Source: Leclercia adecarboxylata (GTDB taxonomy: Bacteria; Pseudomonadota; Gammaproteobacteria; Enterobacterales; Enterobacteriaceae). Taken from it: a DNA stretch of 64,000 bases. The notes beneath the pieces were generated by a model. It was given only the letters and a program-made list of their open reading frames with translations, ran no database searches and had not been told where the DNA came from. The position numbers and the translations under genes were made by a program. The stretch lies in the NCBI GenBank assembly GCA_002360945.1, contig DERO01000039.1:82572-146571 (forward strand), written 5' to 3'. The stretch's first letter is position 1; each line of letters opens with the position of its first letter. Positions 25,003 through 33,113 of this stretch are shown here, piece after piece.

Positions 25003-26058
25003 ATGAAAAAGACAGCTATCGCGATTGCAGTGGCACTGGCAGGTTTCGCTACCGTAGCGCAGGCCGCTCCAAAAGATAATACCTGGTATGCAGGTGCTAA
25101 ACTGGGCTGGTCTCAGTTCCATGACACTGGCTGGTATAACGACGCTCTGAACAACGACGGCCCAACTCACGAAAGCCAGCTGGGCGCAGGCGCGTTCGGT
25201 GGTTATCAGGTTAACCCGTACGTTGGTTTCGAAATGGGTTACGACTGGCTGGGCCGTATGCCTTACAAAGGCGACAACGTTAATGGCGCATTCAAAGCTC
25301 AGGGCGTTCAGCTGACTGCTAAACTGGGCTACCCAGTAAATGACGCTGTAGACATCTACACCCGTCTGGGCGGCATGGTATGGCGTGCAGACTCCAGCAA
25401 CAGCATCGCTGGCGACGACCACGACACTGGCGTATCTCCAGTATTCGCAGGCGGCGTTGAGTGGGCAATGACCCGTGACGTTGCTACCCGTCTGGAATAC
25501 CAGTGGGTTAACAACATCGGCGACGGCAACACCGTTGGTGTTCGTCCAGACAACGGCATGCTGAGCGTAGGTGTTTCCTACCGTTTCGGCCAGCAGGAAG
25601 AAGCAGCGCCAATCGTTGCTCCAGCTCCAGCACCAGCTCCAGAAGTACAGACCAAGCACTTCACTCTGAAGTCTGACGTTCTGTTCAACTTCAACAAAGC
25701 AACCCTGAAACCAGAAGGTCAGCAGGCACTGGATCAGCTGTACACCCAGCTGAGCAACCTGGATCCTAAAGATGGTTCTGTAGTGGTTCTGGGCTTCACC
25801 GACCGTATCGGTTCTGACGCCTACAACCAGGGTCTGTCTGAGAAACGTGCTCAGTCCGTTGTTGATTACCTGATCTCTAAAGGTATCCCGGCTAACAAGA
25901 TCTCCCCACGTGGTATGGGCGAATCTAACCCAGTTACCGGTTCTACCTGTGACAACGTGAAACCTCGCGCTGCACTGATCGACTGCCTGGCACCAGATCG
26001 TCGCGTAGAGATCGAAGTTAAAGGCATCAAAGACGTTGTAACTCAGCCAGCGGCATAA
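25003..26058 (+). CDS. ompA: Outer-membrane protein A
   Basis: A 351-residue abundant outer-membrane protein. The signal peptide [21 protein letters not shown] is cut after AQA. The eight-strand barrel (~22-195) begins [15 protein letters not shown], a proline/alanine hinge (APAPAPAPE) follows, and the C-terminal OmpA-like domain binds peptidoglycan through [20 protein letters not shown]. External loops differ from E. coli (e.g. [17 protein letters not shown]), as expected for phage-receptor loops. Codon use is strongly biased to the optimal set, in keeping with high expression. ATG 25003 begins the signal peptide; an earlier in-frame ATG is in the leader. Confidence 0.98.
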   Translation: MKKTAIAIAVALAGFATVAQAAPKDNTWYAGAKLGWSQFHDTGWYNDALNNDGPTHESQLGAGAFGGYQVNPYVGFEMGYDWLGRMPYKGDNVNGAFKAQGVQLTAKLGYPVNDAVDIYTRLGGMVWRADSSNSIAGDDHDTGVSPVFAGGVEWAMTRDVATRLEYQWVNNIGDGNTVGVRPDNGMLSVGVSYRFGQQEEAAPIVAPAPAPAPEVQTKHFTLKSDVLFNFNKATLKPEGQQALDQLYTQLSNLDPKDGSVVVLGFTDRIGSDAYNQGLSEKRAQSVVDYLISKGIPANKISPRGMGESNPVTGSTCDNVKPRAALIDCLAPDRRVEIEVKGIKDVVTQPAA

Positions 26059-26074
26059 GTTATCGTCTTATAAA

Positions 26075-26103
26075 AAAACCCCGCCATGTTGCGGGGTTTT
26101 TTA
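26075..26103. terminator. ompA/matP bidirectional terminator
   Basis: A perfect 10-bp stem AAAACCCCGC / GCGGGGTTTT with a 6-base loop and T-runs on both strands, between converging ompA and matP. Confidence 0.93.
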
Positions 26104-26125
26104 TTGTCTGAAGAAAAGAAAAACA

Positions 26126-26581
26126 CTACTTCTTACCAGACAGCAGCGCCTGCAGATCGGTTTTCAGGGTCGACATCTGGCTGGCATACTTCTCTTTATG
26201 TTCCGCATCTTCGATCAGCTGCACGATCGTTTCTGACAAGGTTTTTCCACGGCGCTGGGCAAGCCCGGCCAGACGTTGCCAGACCATAAACTCCAGATCG
26301 ATCGACTTCTTCCGGGTATGCTGGTGTTCAGCATTAAAATGCCGTTTTCGCCGCGCGCGGATGGTCTGCTTCATGCGGTTCAGCAGCGCCGGATTGATGT
26401 GTTTATCTATCCAGCCGTTGACCAGAATGGGTTCGTTTTCGAGGGTCAGTAATAAATCTACAGCTTCTTTTGCAGCACTGGCTTCGAGGTAGCACGTGAT
26501 CAATTCCCCTTCACGGTGTTTTTTGACCAGATACTTCCATTTCCAGCCGCTTTCGAGATTTTCCAGTTGTTGGTATTTCAT
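26126..26581 (-). CDS. matP: Terminus macrodomain organiser MatP
   Basis: A 151-residue DNA-binding protein that condenses the chromosome terminus by binding matS sites and interacts with ZapB and MukB. It has an N-terminal four-helix part, the central ribbon-helix-helix ([20 protein letters not shown] near residues 89-108) and a C-terminal coiled coil. Length matches E. coli (150). I did not notice a convincing matS site (GTGACRNYGTCAC) in this window. Confidence 0.96.
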   Translation of the reverse strand: MKYQQLENLESGWKWKYLVKKHREGELITCYLEASAAKEAVDLLLTLENEPILVNGWIDKHINPALLNRMKQTIRARRKRHFNAEHQHTRKKSIDLEFMVWQRLAGLAQRRGKTLSETIVQLIEDAEHKEKYASQMSTLKTDLQALLSGKK

Positions 26582-26767
26582 CGCGATCTCAGTGTGACCG
26601 TGTAACTGTGTTCAGAATATCAGTTTTTTGGCAATCTGCTGAAAAGAAATCATATCCTGTGATACGCGGCGACGCATTCATCTCCGGAAACGCCCATTCC
26701 CTCATGGGCAGAGCCTGCGCCTTACGGTATACTCCATCGTTTTACTTCTGACTAAAAAACATCAACT

Positions 26768-28528
26768 TTGACCATTACGAAACTTGCATGGCGTGACCTG
26801 GTTCCGGATACCGAAAGCTATCAGGAACTGTTTGCACAGCCAGATCTCGCGAAAGAACACGAATATATCCTCAGCGACACACAGCCCCGTTTGCATTACG
26901 CACTGGAGCAGGTGTTAAGCCCGTGGGCAACCTCACCATTCATGTTGTTGAAAGCGCCAGACGAAGCGGAGTATCTGAGTCTTCTGGCGGATGCCATGCG
27001 GCAGTTGCAACCAGAAACCGGGACGGTCTTTGGGGGTGAGTACAGCATTGAAGGCCGTACTGTTACCTTTGAACCGGCGACCGTACCCGATGGCCGTTTT
27101 GCGGTTACAGGCAATATTGTCCCGGCGGGCTGGACAGAAGCAGAACAGCTGTTTGGCTGCCTGCGCCAGTTTAACGGCGAGTTGACCCTGCATCCTGGCC
27201 TGGTTCATCAGGCCAACGGCGGCGTGTTGCTTATCTCCCTGCGCACCCTTCTGGCTCAGCCTCTTCTGTGGATGCGCCTGAAAAACAGCGTCAGCCAGCA
27301 GCGCTTTGATTGGGTAGCCTATGATGAGTCGCGCCCTCTTCCGGTCTCCGTGCCTTCTATGCCGCTCTCCCTGAAAGTGGTGCTGATTGGCGATCGCGAA
27401 GCGCTGGCCGATTTCCAGGAGATGGAACCTGAGCTGGCCGACCAGGTGGTATACAGCGAGTTTGAAGACAGCACGCAGATCGCGGACGCCGAAGATATGC
27501 TGCAATGGCTCCAGTGGGTGCATGCCGTCTGTGAACGCGCGCAGTTGCCAACCCCGGCGGCCGATGCCTGGCCGGTGCTGATCCGCGAAGCGGTACGCTA
27601 CACCGGCGATCAGGAGACCCTGCCGCTTTGTCCCCTCTGGCTGGGTAAGCAGCTGCGTGAAGCTGCGGCCATGACCGAAGACGACACTATTACCGGCGAA
27701 CAGCTCTCCCAGATGCTGGCGCAGCGAGAGTGGCGCGAAGGCTATCTTGCGGATCGCATGCAGGACGAGATCCTGCTGGAGCAGATCCTGGTCGAAACCG
27801 AAGGTGAGCGCGTCGGGCAGATTAACGCTCTGTCGGTGATTGAGTTCCCTGGCCATCCGCGCGCCTTTGGCGAGCCGTCTCGTATCAGCTGCGTCGTGCA
27901 CATCGGTGACGGTGAGTTTATCGACGTGGAACGTAAAGCCGAGCTGGGCGGGAACATTCACGCCAAGGGCATGATGATCATGCAGGCTTATCTGATGTCG
28001 GAACTGCAGCTTGAGCAACAGATCCCCTTCACCGCCTCACTGACCTTCGAACAGTCTTACAGCGAAGTCGATGGCGACAGCGCCTCGATGGCAGAGCTAT
28101 GCGCATTAATCAGCGCCCTGGCCGATGTGCCGGTGAATCAGAGCATTGCCATTACCGGTTCGGTGGATCAGTTTGGTCGCGCGCAGCCGGTTGGCGGTCT
28201 GAACGAGAAGATCGAAGGCTTCTTTACCGTCTGCCAGCAGCGCGGGCTGAGCGGTAAACAGGGTGTCATTATTCCCTTGCCAAACGTTCGTCATCTCAGC
28301 CTCAGCCAGGAGTTGCTGACCGCGGTCGAAGAGGAACAATTCAGCCTCTGGGCGATCGAAGATATTGCAGATGCGCTACCCTTACTGACAAACCTGGAGT
28401 GGGATGCCGAAGGGCAGACGACGCTGATGCACACCATCCAGGAGCGTATTGCGCAGGCAACACAGCAGGAAGCACGCCATCGTTATCCCTGGCCGTTACG
28501 CTGGTTGAACTGGTTCACGCCAAACTGA
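26768..28528 (+). CDS. lonH: Lon-like putative ATP-independent protease LonH (YcbZ)
   Basis: A 586-residue protein of E. coli YcbZ length. The C-terminal part is a Lon-type S16 protease domain: the catalytic serine lies in [14 protein letters not shown] and the catalytic lysine in [14 protein letters not shown]. The N-terminal half resembles a degenerate AAA region in which classical Walker motifs are not evident. The start is TTG at 26768, directly before the conserved [15 protein letters not shown]. The last codons and stop overlap the FadR site of fabA, so its 3' end doubles as promoter DNA. Confidence 0.92.
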   Translation: MTITKLAWRDLVPDTESYQELFAQPDLAKEHEYILSDTQPRLHYALEQVLSPWATSPFMLLKAPDEAEYLSLLADAMRQLQPETGTVFGGEYSIEGRTVTFEPATVPDGRFAVTGNIVPAGWTEAEQLFGCLRQFNGELTLHPGLVHQANGGVLLISLRTLLAQPLLWMRLKNSVSQQRFDWVAYDESRPLPVSVPSMPLSLKVVLIGDREALADFQEMEPELADQVVYSEFEDSTQIADAEDMLQWLQWVHAVCERAQLPTPAADAWPVLIREAVRYTGDQETLPLCPLWLGKQLREAAAMTEDDTITGEQLSQMLAQREWREGYLADRMQDEILLEQILVETEGERVGQINALSVIEFPGHPRAFGEPSRISCVVHIGDGEFIDVERKAELGGNIHAKGMMIMQAYLMSELQLEQQIPFTASLTFEQSYSEVDGDSASMAELCALISALADVPVNQSIAITGSVDQFGRAQPVGGLNEKIEGFFTVCQQRGLSGKQGVIIPLPNVRHLSLSQELLTAVEEEQFSLWAIEDIADALPLLTNLEWDAEGQTTLMHTIQERIAQATQQEARHRYPWPLRWLNWFTPN

Positions 28529-28539
28529 TCGGACTTGTT
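28523..28539 (+). promoter_or_regulatory. FadR-binding site of fabA
   Basis: AACTGATCGGACTTGTT is a close match to the FadR operator family (AACTGGTCNGACNTGTT). It overlaps the fabA -35 region, where FadR acts as an activator in E. coli, and it contains the lonH TGA stop. Confidence 0.88.
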
Positions 28540-28563
28540 CAGCGTACACGTGTTAGCTATCCT
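28535..28563 (+). promoter_or_regulatory. fabA promoter
   Basis: A -35 TTGTTC and a -10 TATCCT are separated by exactly 17 bp, the same layout as the proximal E. coli fabA promoter. The FadR site covers the -35. Confidence 0.8.
28541..28558 (+). promoter_or_regulatory. FabR-binding site of fabA
   Basis: AGCGTACACGTGTTAGCT is an imperfect palindrome matching the FabR operator. It fills the spacer between -35 and -10, so FabR binding would repress unsaturated fatty-acid synthesis when unsaturated acyl chains are plentiful. Confidence 0.85.
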
Positions 28564-28596
28564 GCGTCCTTCACTAAAATAAGGCATACTGAGAAC

Positions 28597-29115
28597 ATGG
28601 TAGATAAACGCGAATCCTATACAAAAGAAGATCTTCTTGCCTCTGGTCGCGGTGAACTGTTTGGCGCGAAAGGCCCGCAGTTACCGGCCCCGAACATGCT
28701 GATGATGGACCGTGTCGTGAAGATGACGGAAACCGGCGGCAACTTCGATAAGGGTTACGTAGAAGCAGAGCTCGATATCAACCCGGACCTGTGGTTCTTT
28801 GGTTGTCACTTTATTGGTGATCCAGTCATGCCAGGTTGTCTGGGCCTGGACGCAATGTGGCAGCTGGTTGGTTTCTACCTCGGCTGGCTGGGTGGCGAAG
28901 GCAAAGGCCGCGCCCTGGGCGTTGGCGAAGTGAAATTCACCGGTCAGGTTCTGCCGACCGCGAAAAAAGTGACCTACCGTATTCACTTCAAACGCATTGT
29001 TAACCGTCGCCTGATCATGGGCCTGGCGGATGGCGAAGTGCTGGTCGACGGTCGTCAGATCTACACGGCTAACGATCTGAAAGTAGGTCTGTTCCAGGAC
29101 ACTTCCGCATTCTGA
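28597..29115 (+). CDS. fabA: 3-hydroxydecanoyl-ACP dehydratase/isomerase
   Basis: A 172-residue enzyme that dehydrates 3-hydroxydecanoyl-ACP and isomerises trans-2- to cis-3-decenoyl-ACP, the entry to unsaturated fatty acids. The hot-dog fold active site is complete: H71 in [12 protein letters not shown] and D85 in CLGLDAM. Length equals E. coli FabA. ATG 28597 ([13 protein letters not shown]) is preceded by the FadR/FabR-controlled promoter; a longer reading from 28399 overlaps lonH in another frame and is not real. Confidence 0.98.
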   Translation: MVDKRESYTKEDLLASGRGELFGAKGPQLPAPNMLMMDRVVKMTETGGNFDKGYVEAELDINPDLWFFGCHFIGDPVMPGCLGLDAMWQLVGFYLGWLGGEGKGRALGVGEVKFTGQVLPTAKKVTYRIHFKRIVNRRLIMGLADGEVLVDGRQIYTANDLKVGLFQDTSAF

Positions 29116-29116
29116 T

Positions 29117-29152
29117 TTTTGCTTTTGCTTTTGCTTTTGCTTTTGCTTTTGC
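29117..29152. repeat. Tandem hexanucleotide repeat (TTTTGC)6
   Basis: Six perfect copies of TTTTGC begin one base after the fabA stop codon and continue to 29152. Such short perfect tandem repeats usually vary in copy number. It lies in the 3' untranslated part of fabA mRNA, before the terminator. Confidence 0.97.
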
Positions 29153-29168
29153 ACAAGCATTAAACGGC

Positions 29169-29200
29169 GAAACCTCCGCACTGCGGAGGTTTCTTTTTTT
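29169..29200 (+). terminator. fabA intrinsic terminator
   Basis: GAAACCTCCGC / GCGGAGGTTTC form an 11-bp stem with a 3-base loop, followed by TTTTTTT on the + strand. It may also slow rmf readthrough from the other side. Confidence 0.9.
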
Positions 29201-29212
29201 AAAGAGACGCTA

Positions 29213-29380
29213 TCAAGCAAGTACTGCCCTGTCTCCGATGGCTTCTCGCCAGCCCCCTAACCATTGCGACCTCTGATTGATGGTCTGATAGGGACACATT
29301 TCTTTAGAACGTCCGGCGATGCCAGCCTGATAACCACGTTGATGAGCCCTTTCAAGGCGATCTCGTTTCTGTCTCTTCAT
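29213..29380 (-). CDS. rmf: Ribosome modulation factor
   Basis: A 55-residue basic protein that pairs 70S ribosomes into inactive 100S dimers in stationary phase. It is recognisable by its whole sequence, starting MKRQKRDRLERAHQRGYQAG and containing KEMCPYQT and QWLGGWREA. It lies between fabA and pqiC, exactly as in E. coli. It was found by reading the - strand directly, since it is short. The C-terminal residues (IGDRAVLA) differ slightly from E. coli. GAGG lies a few bases before the ATG. Its promoter is in the 250-bp region up to pqiC's terminator. Confidence 0.96.
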   Translation of the reverse strand: MKRQKRDRLERAHQRGYQAGIAGRSKEMCPYQTINQRSQWLGGWREAIGDRAVLA

Positions 29381-29577
29381 GCCTCGTTTCCCTCATTATT
29401 TGATCTGGTGGAAAAGAAAACAGTGATTACAAAACGTGCAACCACAGATAACGAATACCCTGATTACCGCTTAGCGTCAATGCGCAAAATTCACGCCAGT
29501 GTCATAAATGTGACCCACTCAAAAGTTCATTTGTACAAAAAGTGTGACGCGGCACAAGTAACGGCCTGAGCGTAAAA

Positions 29578-29615
29578 CGAAAAAAAGCCGCAATTAGCGT
29601 GACGCTAACTGCGGC
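29578..29615 (-). terminator. pqiABC operon terminator
   Basis: On the - strand GCCGCAGTTAGCG pairs with CGCTAATTGCGGC around a 3-base loop and is followed by TTTTTTTCG. It lies 19 bases past the pqiC stop. Confidence 0.9.
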
Positions 29616-29633
29616 CGGTACGATGAATTTTAC

Positions 29634-30200
29634 TTATGGCAGACGGGAAATCTCTCTGGCAATGCTGGCAGACTCCTGCGCCCAGCCCTGCGCCAGCACC
29701 TTCACCATCTCATCGTAACCATCTTTCTGCTGCTTCAGCTCCAGATGAAAAGGCCGCTTAATCAGCTGGCCCTGATGGTTCAGTAACCACTCCCCGCTGA
29801 CGATTACACTGCCATCATAGCGGCCATGGAAGTTGGTCACGTTGACGTTCAGCGTATCCTGATCGCTGCCCAGCGGCTGTGACGCCACCACCCACCCCGG
29901 CAGCTGGCTGCTGAGATTGGCGACCAGCGTGTTGCGCAGCTGCTGATCCAGCGGGCTTGCCCACAGGTTGTTGTTGGCGATGACATACTGCACATCGCTG
30001 GTTTGATAAACCACGCCATTACCGGCCAGGTAATCCGGCACTGCCACCTGCTCGACCCACAGCAGGCGGTTCCCCTGGCTGGCGACACTTTGTCCCCCCG
30101 CCTGTGCCGCCACTGGCAGCTGGTAGTAGCTCTTATTCTCTGCTGAGCTGCAGCCGGTCAGGAGCGCCGCCACTGCGGTGATCATTAGCCATTTTTTCAT
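29634..30200 (-). CDS. pqiC: Outer-membrane lipoprotein PqiC
   Basis: A 188-residue lipoprotein (formerly YmbA). The signal peptide ends in the lipobox LLTGC, giving lipidated C17, and the residues after it (SSAENK) favour outer-membrane sorting. The ABC-type auxiliary domain follows. PqiC forms the outer-membrane end of the PqiABC lipid-transport bridge. Its ATG overlaps the pqiB stop by one base (TAATG), so translation is coupled. Confidence 0.95.
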   Translation of the reverse strand: MKKWLMITAVAALLTGCSSAENKSYYQLPVAAQAGGQSVASQGNRLLWVEQVAVPDYLAGNGVVYQTSDVQYVIANNNLWASPLDQQLRNTLVANLSSQLPGWVVASQPLGSDQDTLNVNVTNFHGRYDGSVIVSGEWLLNHQGQLIKRPFHLELKQQKDGYDEMVKVLAQGWAQESASIAREISRLP

Positions 30201-31837
30201 TATTTAGCCCCCTTCGGCTCAGGGTCCTTTTTGTCTTTCGCTTCGAATACCAGCGCGTTGCTCTTGGTGTTCAGCGTCTTGAGCACCGGCTGAAGTTCAC
30301 GCAGAACCTGATCGAGGCGCTGCATATCCGCCACCATCTTGTTGTAGGCCGCTGAACCCGGCTGGAAGCCCTGCATACTGCGGTTCAGCTCACGCAGGGT
30401 TTTCTGCATGTCCTGAGGCAGCTGCTGCATCGACTGGCTGGCGGTCAGCTTGTTGAGGTTATCCAGCGTGGCCTGCAGACGGCGCATCGTCGCCTGGCTC
30501 TCGCTAAGCGTGTTGGTGGCCTGTTGGATCATCGGATTAAGCGGCAGGCTGTTGATCTTATCCAGCGTCTCCATCAGACGCTGCTGGATCTGCGCCAGAC
30601 CACTGCTCACGGTCGGAATAATTTTATAGCCCGAGAACTCACGGATCTCTTTCACCGGCGGCTCTTTCGGGAAGAAGTCCATATCCACGTAGAGCGCCCC
30701 GGTCACCAGGTTACCGGTTTTGAGCGAGCCGCGCAGGCCGCGCTTCATCAACCCTTCAATATGCTGAGCGATATCAGGCGTATCGCCAATCTGGTTAATC
30801 AGACGCTCCGGCTCGATGCGGATTAGCACCGGAATACGGAAATCGTCATCCAGCATCTGACGCATCCCCGGCGCGAAGAACGGCACCTTGCCGACGGTAC
30901 CGAGACGGATGCCGCGGAATTCAACCGGCGCGCCCGGCTGCAGGCCACGGACCGAATCCTTGAAGAACATCAGATAGTCGATATGGTCGGTATAGAGCGA
31001 GTCCTGAATGCTCTTCTGATCATCATACAGTCGGAAGGCAGTCTGTTGCGCCACCGGCTGTCCCTGATCCATCCCCTCCGGCACGTCAAAGCTCACCCCG
31101 CCGCCAAACAGGGTGGAGAGTGAGCCCATCTCGACGCGCATCCCCGCCGAGGTCAAGTCCACGGCGATGCCGCTGTCTTTCCAGAAGCGGACGTTGCCAG
31201 TGACCAGACGATCGTTCGGCGCATTGATAAACAGCTGATAGCTGATAGTGCGTTTTTGCGTATCGAAGGTGCTGGTTTCAACCGAACCCACACGATAGCC
31301 GCGGAACAGCACCGGATCGCCCGGGCTTAGCTGACCGGCTTTTTTACTGTCGAGGATCACGCGAATGCCTTTCGCATCCGGCGGTGCCAGTGGCGGGGAA
31401 TCAAGCAGCTGATACTGCCCCGGCTGGGAACCCTTTTTCCCGGGCTGCAGTTCAATATAAGCCCCGGAAAGCAGCGTGCCCAGGCCGCTGATCCCTTCAC
31501 GACCCACCTGCGGTTTCACCACCCAGAACACTGAATCGCCATGGAGAAGTTTCTCCATCCCGGCGTTAAGGCGAGCGGTAATTTCTACGTGCGTCAGGTC
31601 GTCGGTCAGGGTTGCGCTTTCGACCACACCTACATCCACGCTGCGGCTCTTGATGGTGGTTTTACCCCCCTCAATCCCCTCGGCGTTGGTGGTGATCAGC
31701 GTCACGACCGGGCCCTGGTGGCTGTAATGATAAAACAGGATCCAGGCACCGATCAGCGCGGTCACGATGGGGAAGATCCACACCGGCGACCAGTTTCTGA
31801 CCTTCTGCACTTTGGCCTCTCCACTCTTATTTTCCAT
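30200..31837 (-). CDS. pqiB: Intermembrane lipid transport protein PqiB (MCE domains)
   Basis: A 545-residue protein with one N-terminal membrane helix (~18-38, WIFPIVTALIGAWILF) and three tandem MCE domains (e.g. LLSGAYIELQPG, PVLFRGYRVGSVETS, PVEFRGIRLGTV). A long C-terminal coiled coil follows (~420-520). In E. coli PqiB builds a hexameric tube spanning the periplasm. ATG 31837 overlaps the pqiA stop by 11 bases and matches the E. coli start region; the longer reading to 31873 lies wholly inside pqiA. Confidence 0.96.
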   Translation of the reverse strand: MENKSGEAKVQKVRNWSPVWIFPIVTALIGAWILFYHYSHQGPVVTLITTNAEGIEGGKTTIKSRSVDVGVVESATLTDDLTHVEITARLNAGMEKLLHGDSVFWVVKPQVGREGISGLGTLLSGAYIELQPGKKGSQPGQYQLLDSPPLAPPDAKGIRVILDSKKAGQLSPGDPVLFRGYRVGSVETSTFDTQKRTISYQLFINAPNDRLVTGNVRFWKDSGIAVDLTSAGMRVEMGSLSTLFGGGVSFDVPEGMDQGQPVAQQTAFRLYDDQKSIQDSLYTDHIDYLMFFKDSVRGLQPGAPVEFRGIRLGTVGKVPFFAPGMRQMLDDDFRIPVLIRIEPERLINQIGDTPDIAQHIEGLMKRGLRGSLKTGNLVTGALYVDMDFFPKEPPVKEIREFSGYKIIPTVSSGLAQIQQRLMETLDKINSLPLNPMIQQATNTLSESQATMRRLQATLDNLNKLTASQSMQQLPQDMQKTLRELNRSMQGFQPGSAAYNKMVADMQRLDQVLRELQPVLKTLNTKSNALVFEAKDKKDPEPKGAK

Positions 31838-33095
31838 GCTTTTCTTTATCCTCATGGCTCGACTCTGGCTCACGATCCCACGATAAACGCGGATCGAAGG
31901 TCATGGCCGCAAACATGGTCATAATCACGACCAATGCAAACATCAGTGCCCCTATGGCAGGGTAAATACTCATCAGCCCGCCTATCCGCACCAGTGCAGA
32001 CAGAACGGCAATCACGAAGACGTCGATCATGGACCAGCGTCCGACAAACTCGACCACTTCATAAATCAAATGCATCCGCTCGCTATCACGCTTGCCGTGT
32101 CCTTTGGCATCCCAACAGAGCCAGGCAATGGCAATCATTTTGAGCGTAGGCACCATGATACTGGCAATAAAAATGACCAGCGCCACGGGATAAGACCCCT
32201 CCCCCCACAACAGGATCACCCCGGCCATGATGGTCGACGGCATTTCATCACCCAGCAGGTCGGTGATCATAATGGGCAGAATATTGGCAGGCAGATAGAG
32301 CATGATGGAGGTGACGAGCAGCGCCATCGTCCACTGAAGACTGTTTTTACGCCGCACGTGCCCTTTCGTTTCACAACGCGGGCAGATTTCCTGGTCGGCC
32401 GGGAGAATGGCCGTACAGCAGGAGCAGCGGCGCAGGTTCTGGATGATCCCCGGCACGCCGACCTTCAGGGTTTGCGGTAGCGCCGGTGCAGGGGCGATAT
32501 CATCCCATGCCCAGCGGCGGTCCACGCACTGAAATGCGCGTAGCTGCAGGACACAGTACAGGCACCAGGGAATAAAACTGAGTCCTATCCCTACGTCACC
32601 GTAGGCCATCAGTTTGACGAAGCTCACCAGGATCCCGGCAAGGAAGATCTCCGCCATGCCCCAGCTTTTTAGCTGGAAAAGGATGCGTGCCATCCAGATC
32701 TTTAATGCCGCTGGCATCTGCACGCGGTTAACGAGCAGTAAAATAATCACCAGGCAACACGCCGGTACGATCTGGACGAACAGGAGGAAGAAAGTGCCCA
32801 AACTGGCGTAATCTTCCGAGAACATTACGCCGGGTATCTCCAGTAAATCAACTTCACTGGTGATACCGCCCACTTTCATATAGATAAAGGGAAACAGATT
32901 GGAGAGCAATAGCATGAACAGCGCAGCAATAGCGTAAGCAGTGGGACGCTGCCGGGGCGCGTCCCACTCTGTTGTCAGCGTCGCCCCGCATCGCGGGCAT
33001 GCCGCTTTGTGTCCATGCTCGAGCGCGGGAAGCGCCACGAGCATATCGCACTGGGAACATAAAATATGCCGATCGGCATGGTGATGTTCACACAT
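31827..33095 (-). CDS. pqiA: Inner-membrane protein PqiA
   Basis: A 422-residue inner-membrane protein made of two PqiA repeats, each with a zinc-ribbon-like cysteine pair set (CSQCDM with CPRCG; CCTAI with CPRCE) followed by about four membrane helices. It is the membrane partner of the PqiB tube. In E. coli the operon is induced by paraquat through SoxRS. Only 18 bp separate it from uup, so its promoter, if separate, lies inside uup. Confidence 0.95.
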   Translation of the reverse strand: MCEHHHADRHILCSQCDMLVALPALEHGHKAACPRCGATLTTEWDAPRQRPTAYAIAALFMLLLSNLFPFIYMKVGGITSEVDLLEIPGVMFSEDYASLGTFFLLFVQIVPACCLVIILLLVNRVQMPAALKIWMARILFQLKSWGMAEIFLAGILVSFVKLMAYGDVGIGLSFIPWCLYCVLQLRAFQCVDRRWAWDDIAPAPALPQTLKVGVPGIIQNLRRCSCCTAILPADQEICPRCETKGHVRRKNSLQWTMALLVTSIMLYLPANILPIMITDLLGDEMPSTIMAGVILLWGEGSYPVALVIFIASIMVPTLKMIAIAWLCWDAKGHGKRDSERMHLIYEVVEFVGRWSMIDVFVIAVLSALVRIGGLMSIYPAIGALMFALVVIMTMFAAMTFDPRLSWDREPESSHEDKEKHGK

Positions 33096-33113
33096 ACTGG
33101 CTCCATGTTTAAC

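Noticed and set aside
26126..26581. matS sites expected near matP
   Set aside because: No sequence matching GTGACRNYGTCAC was noticed; a motif scan would be needed to exclude weaker sites.
29117..29152. Hexamer array as DnaA-box or chi-like signal
   Set aside because: TTTTGC does not match DnaA boxes or chi, and the copies are in exact tandem, which fits a slippage repeat.
29264..29569. 101-codon open frame on the + strand
   Set aside because: It lies antisense to rmf, whose product is recognisable, has no family resemblance and no ribosome site.
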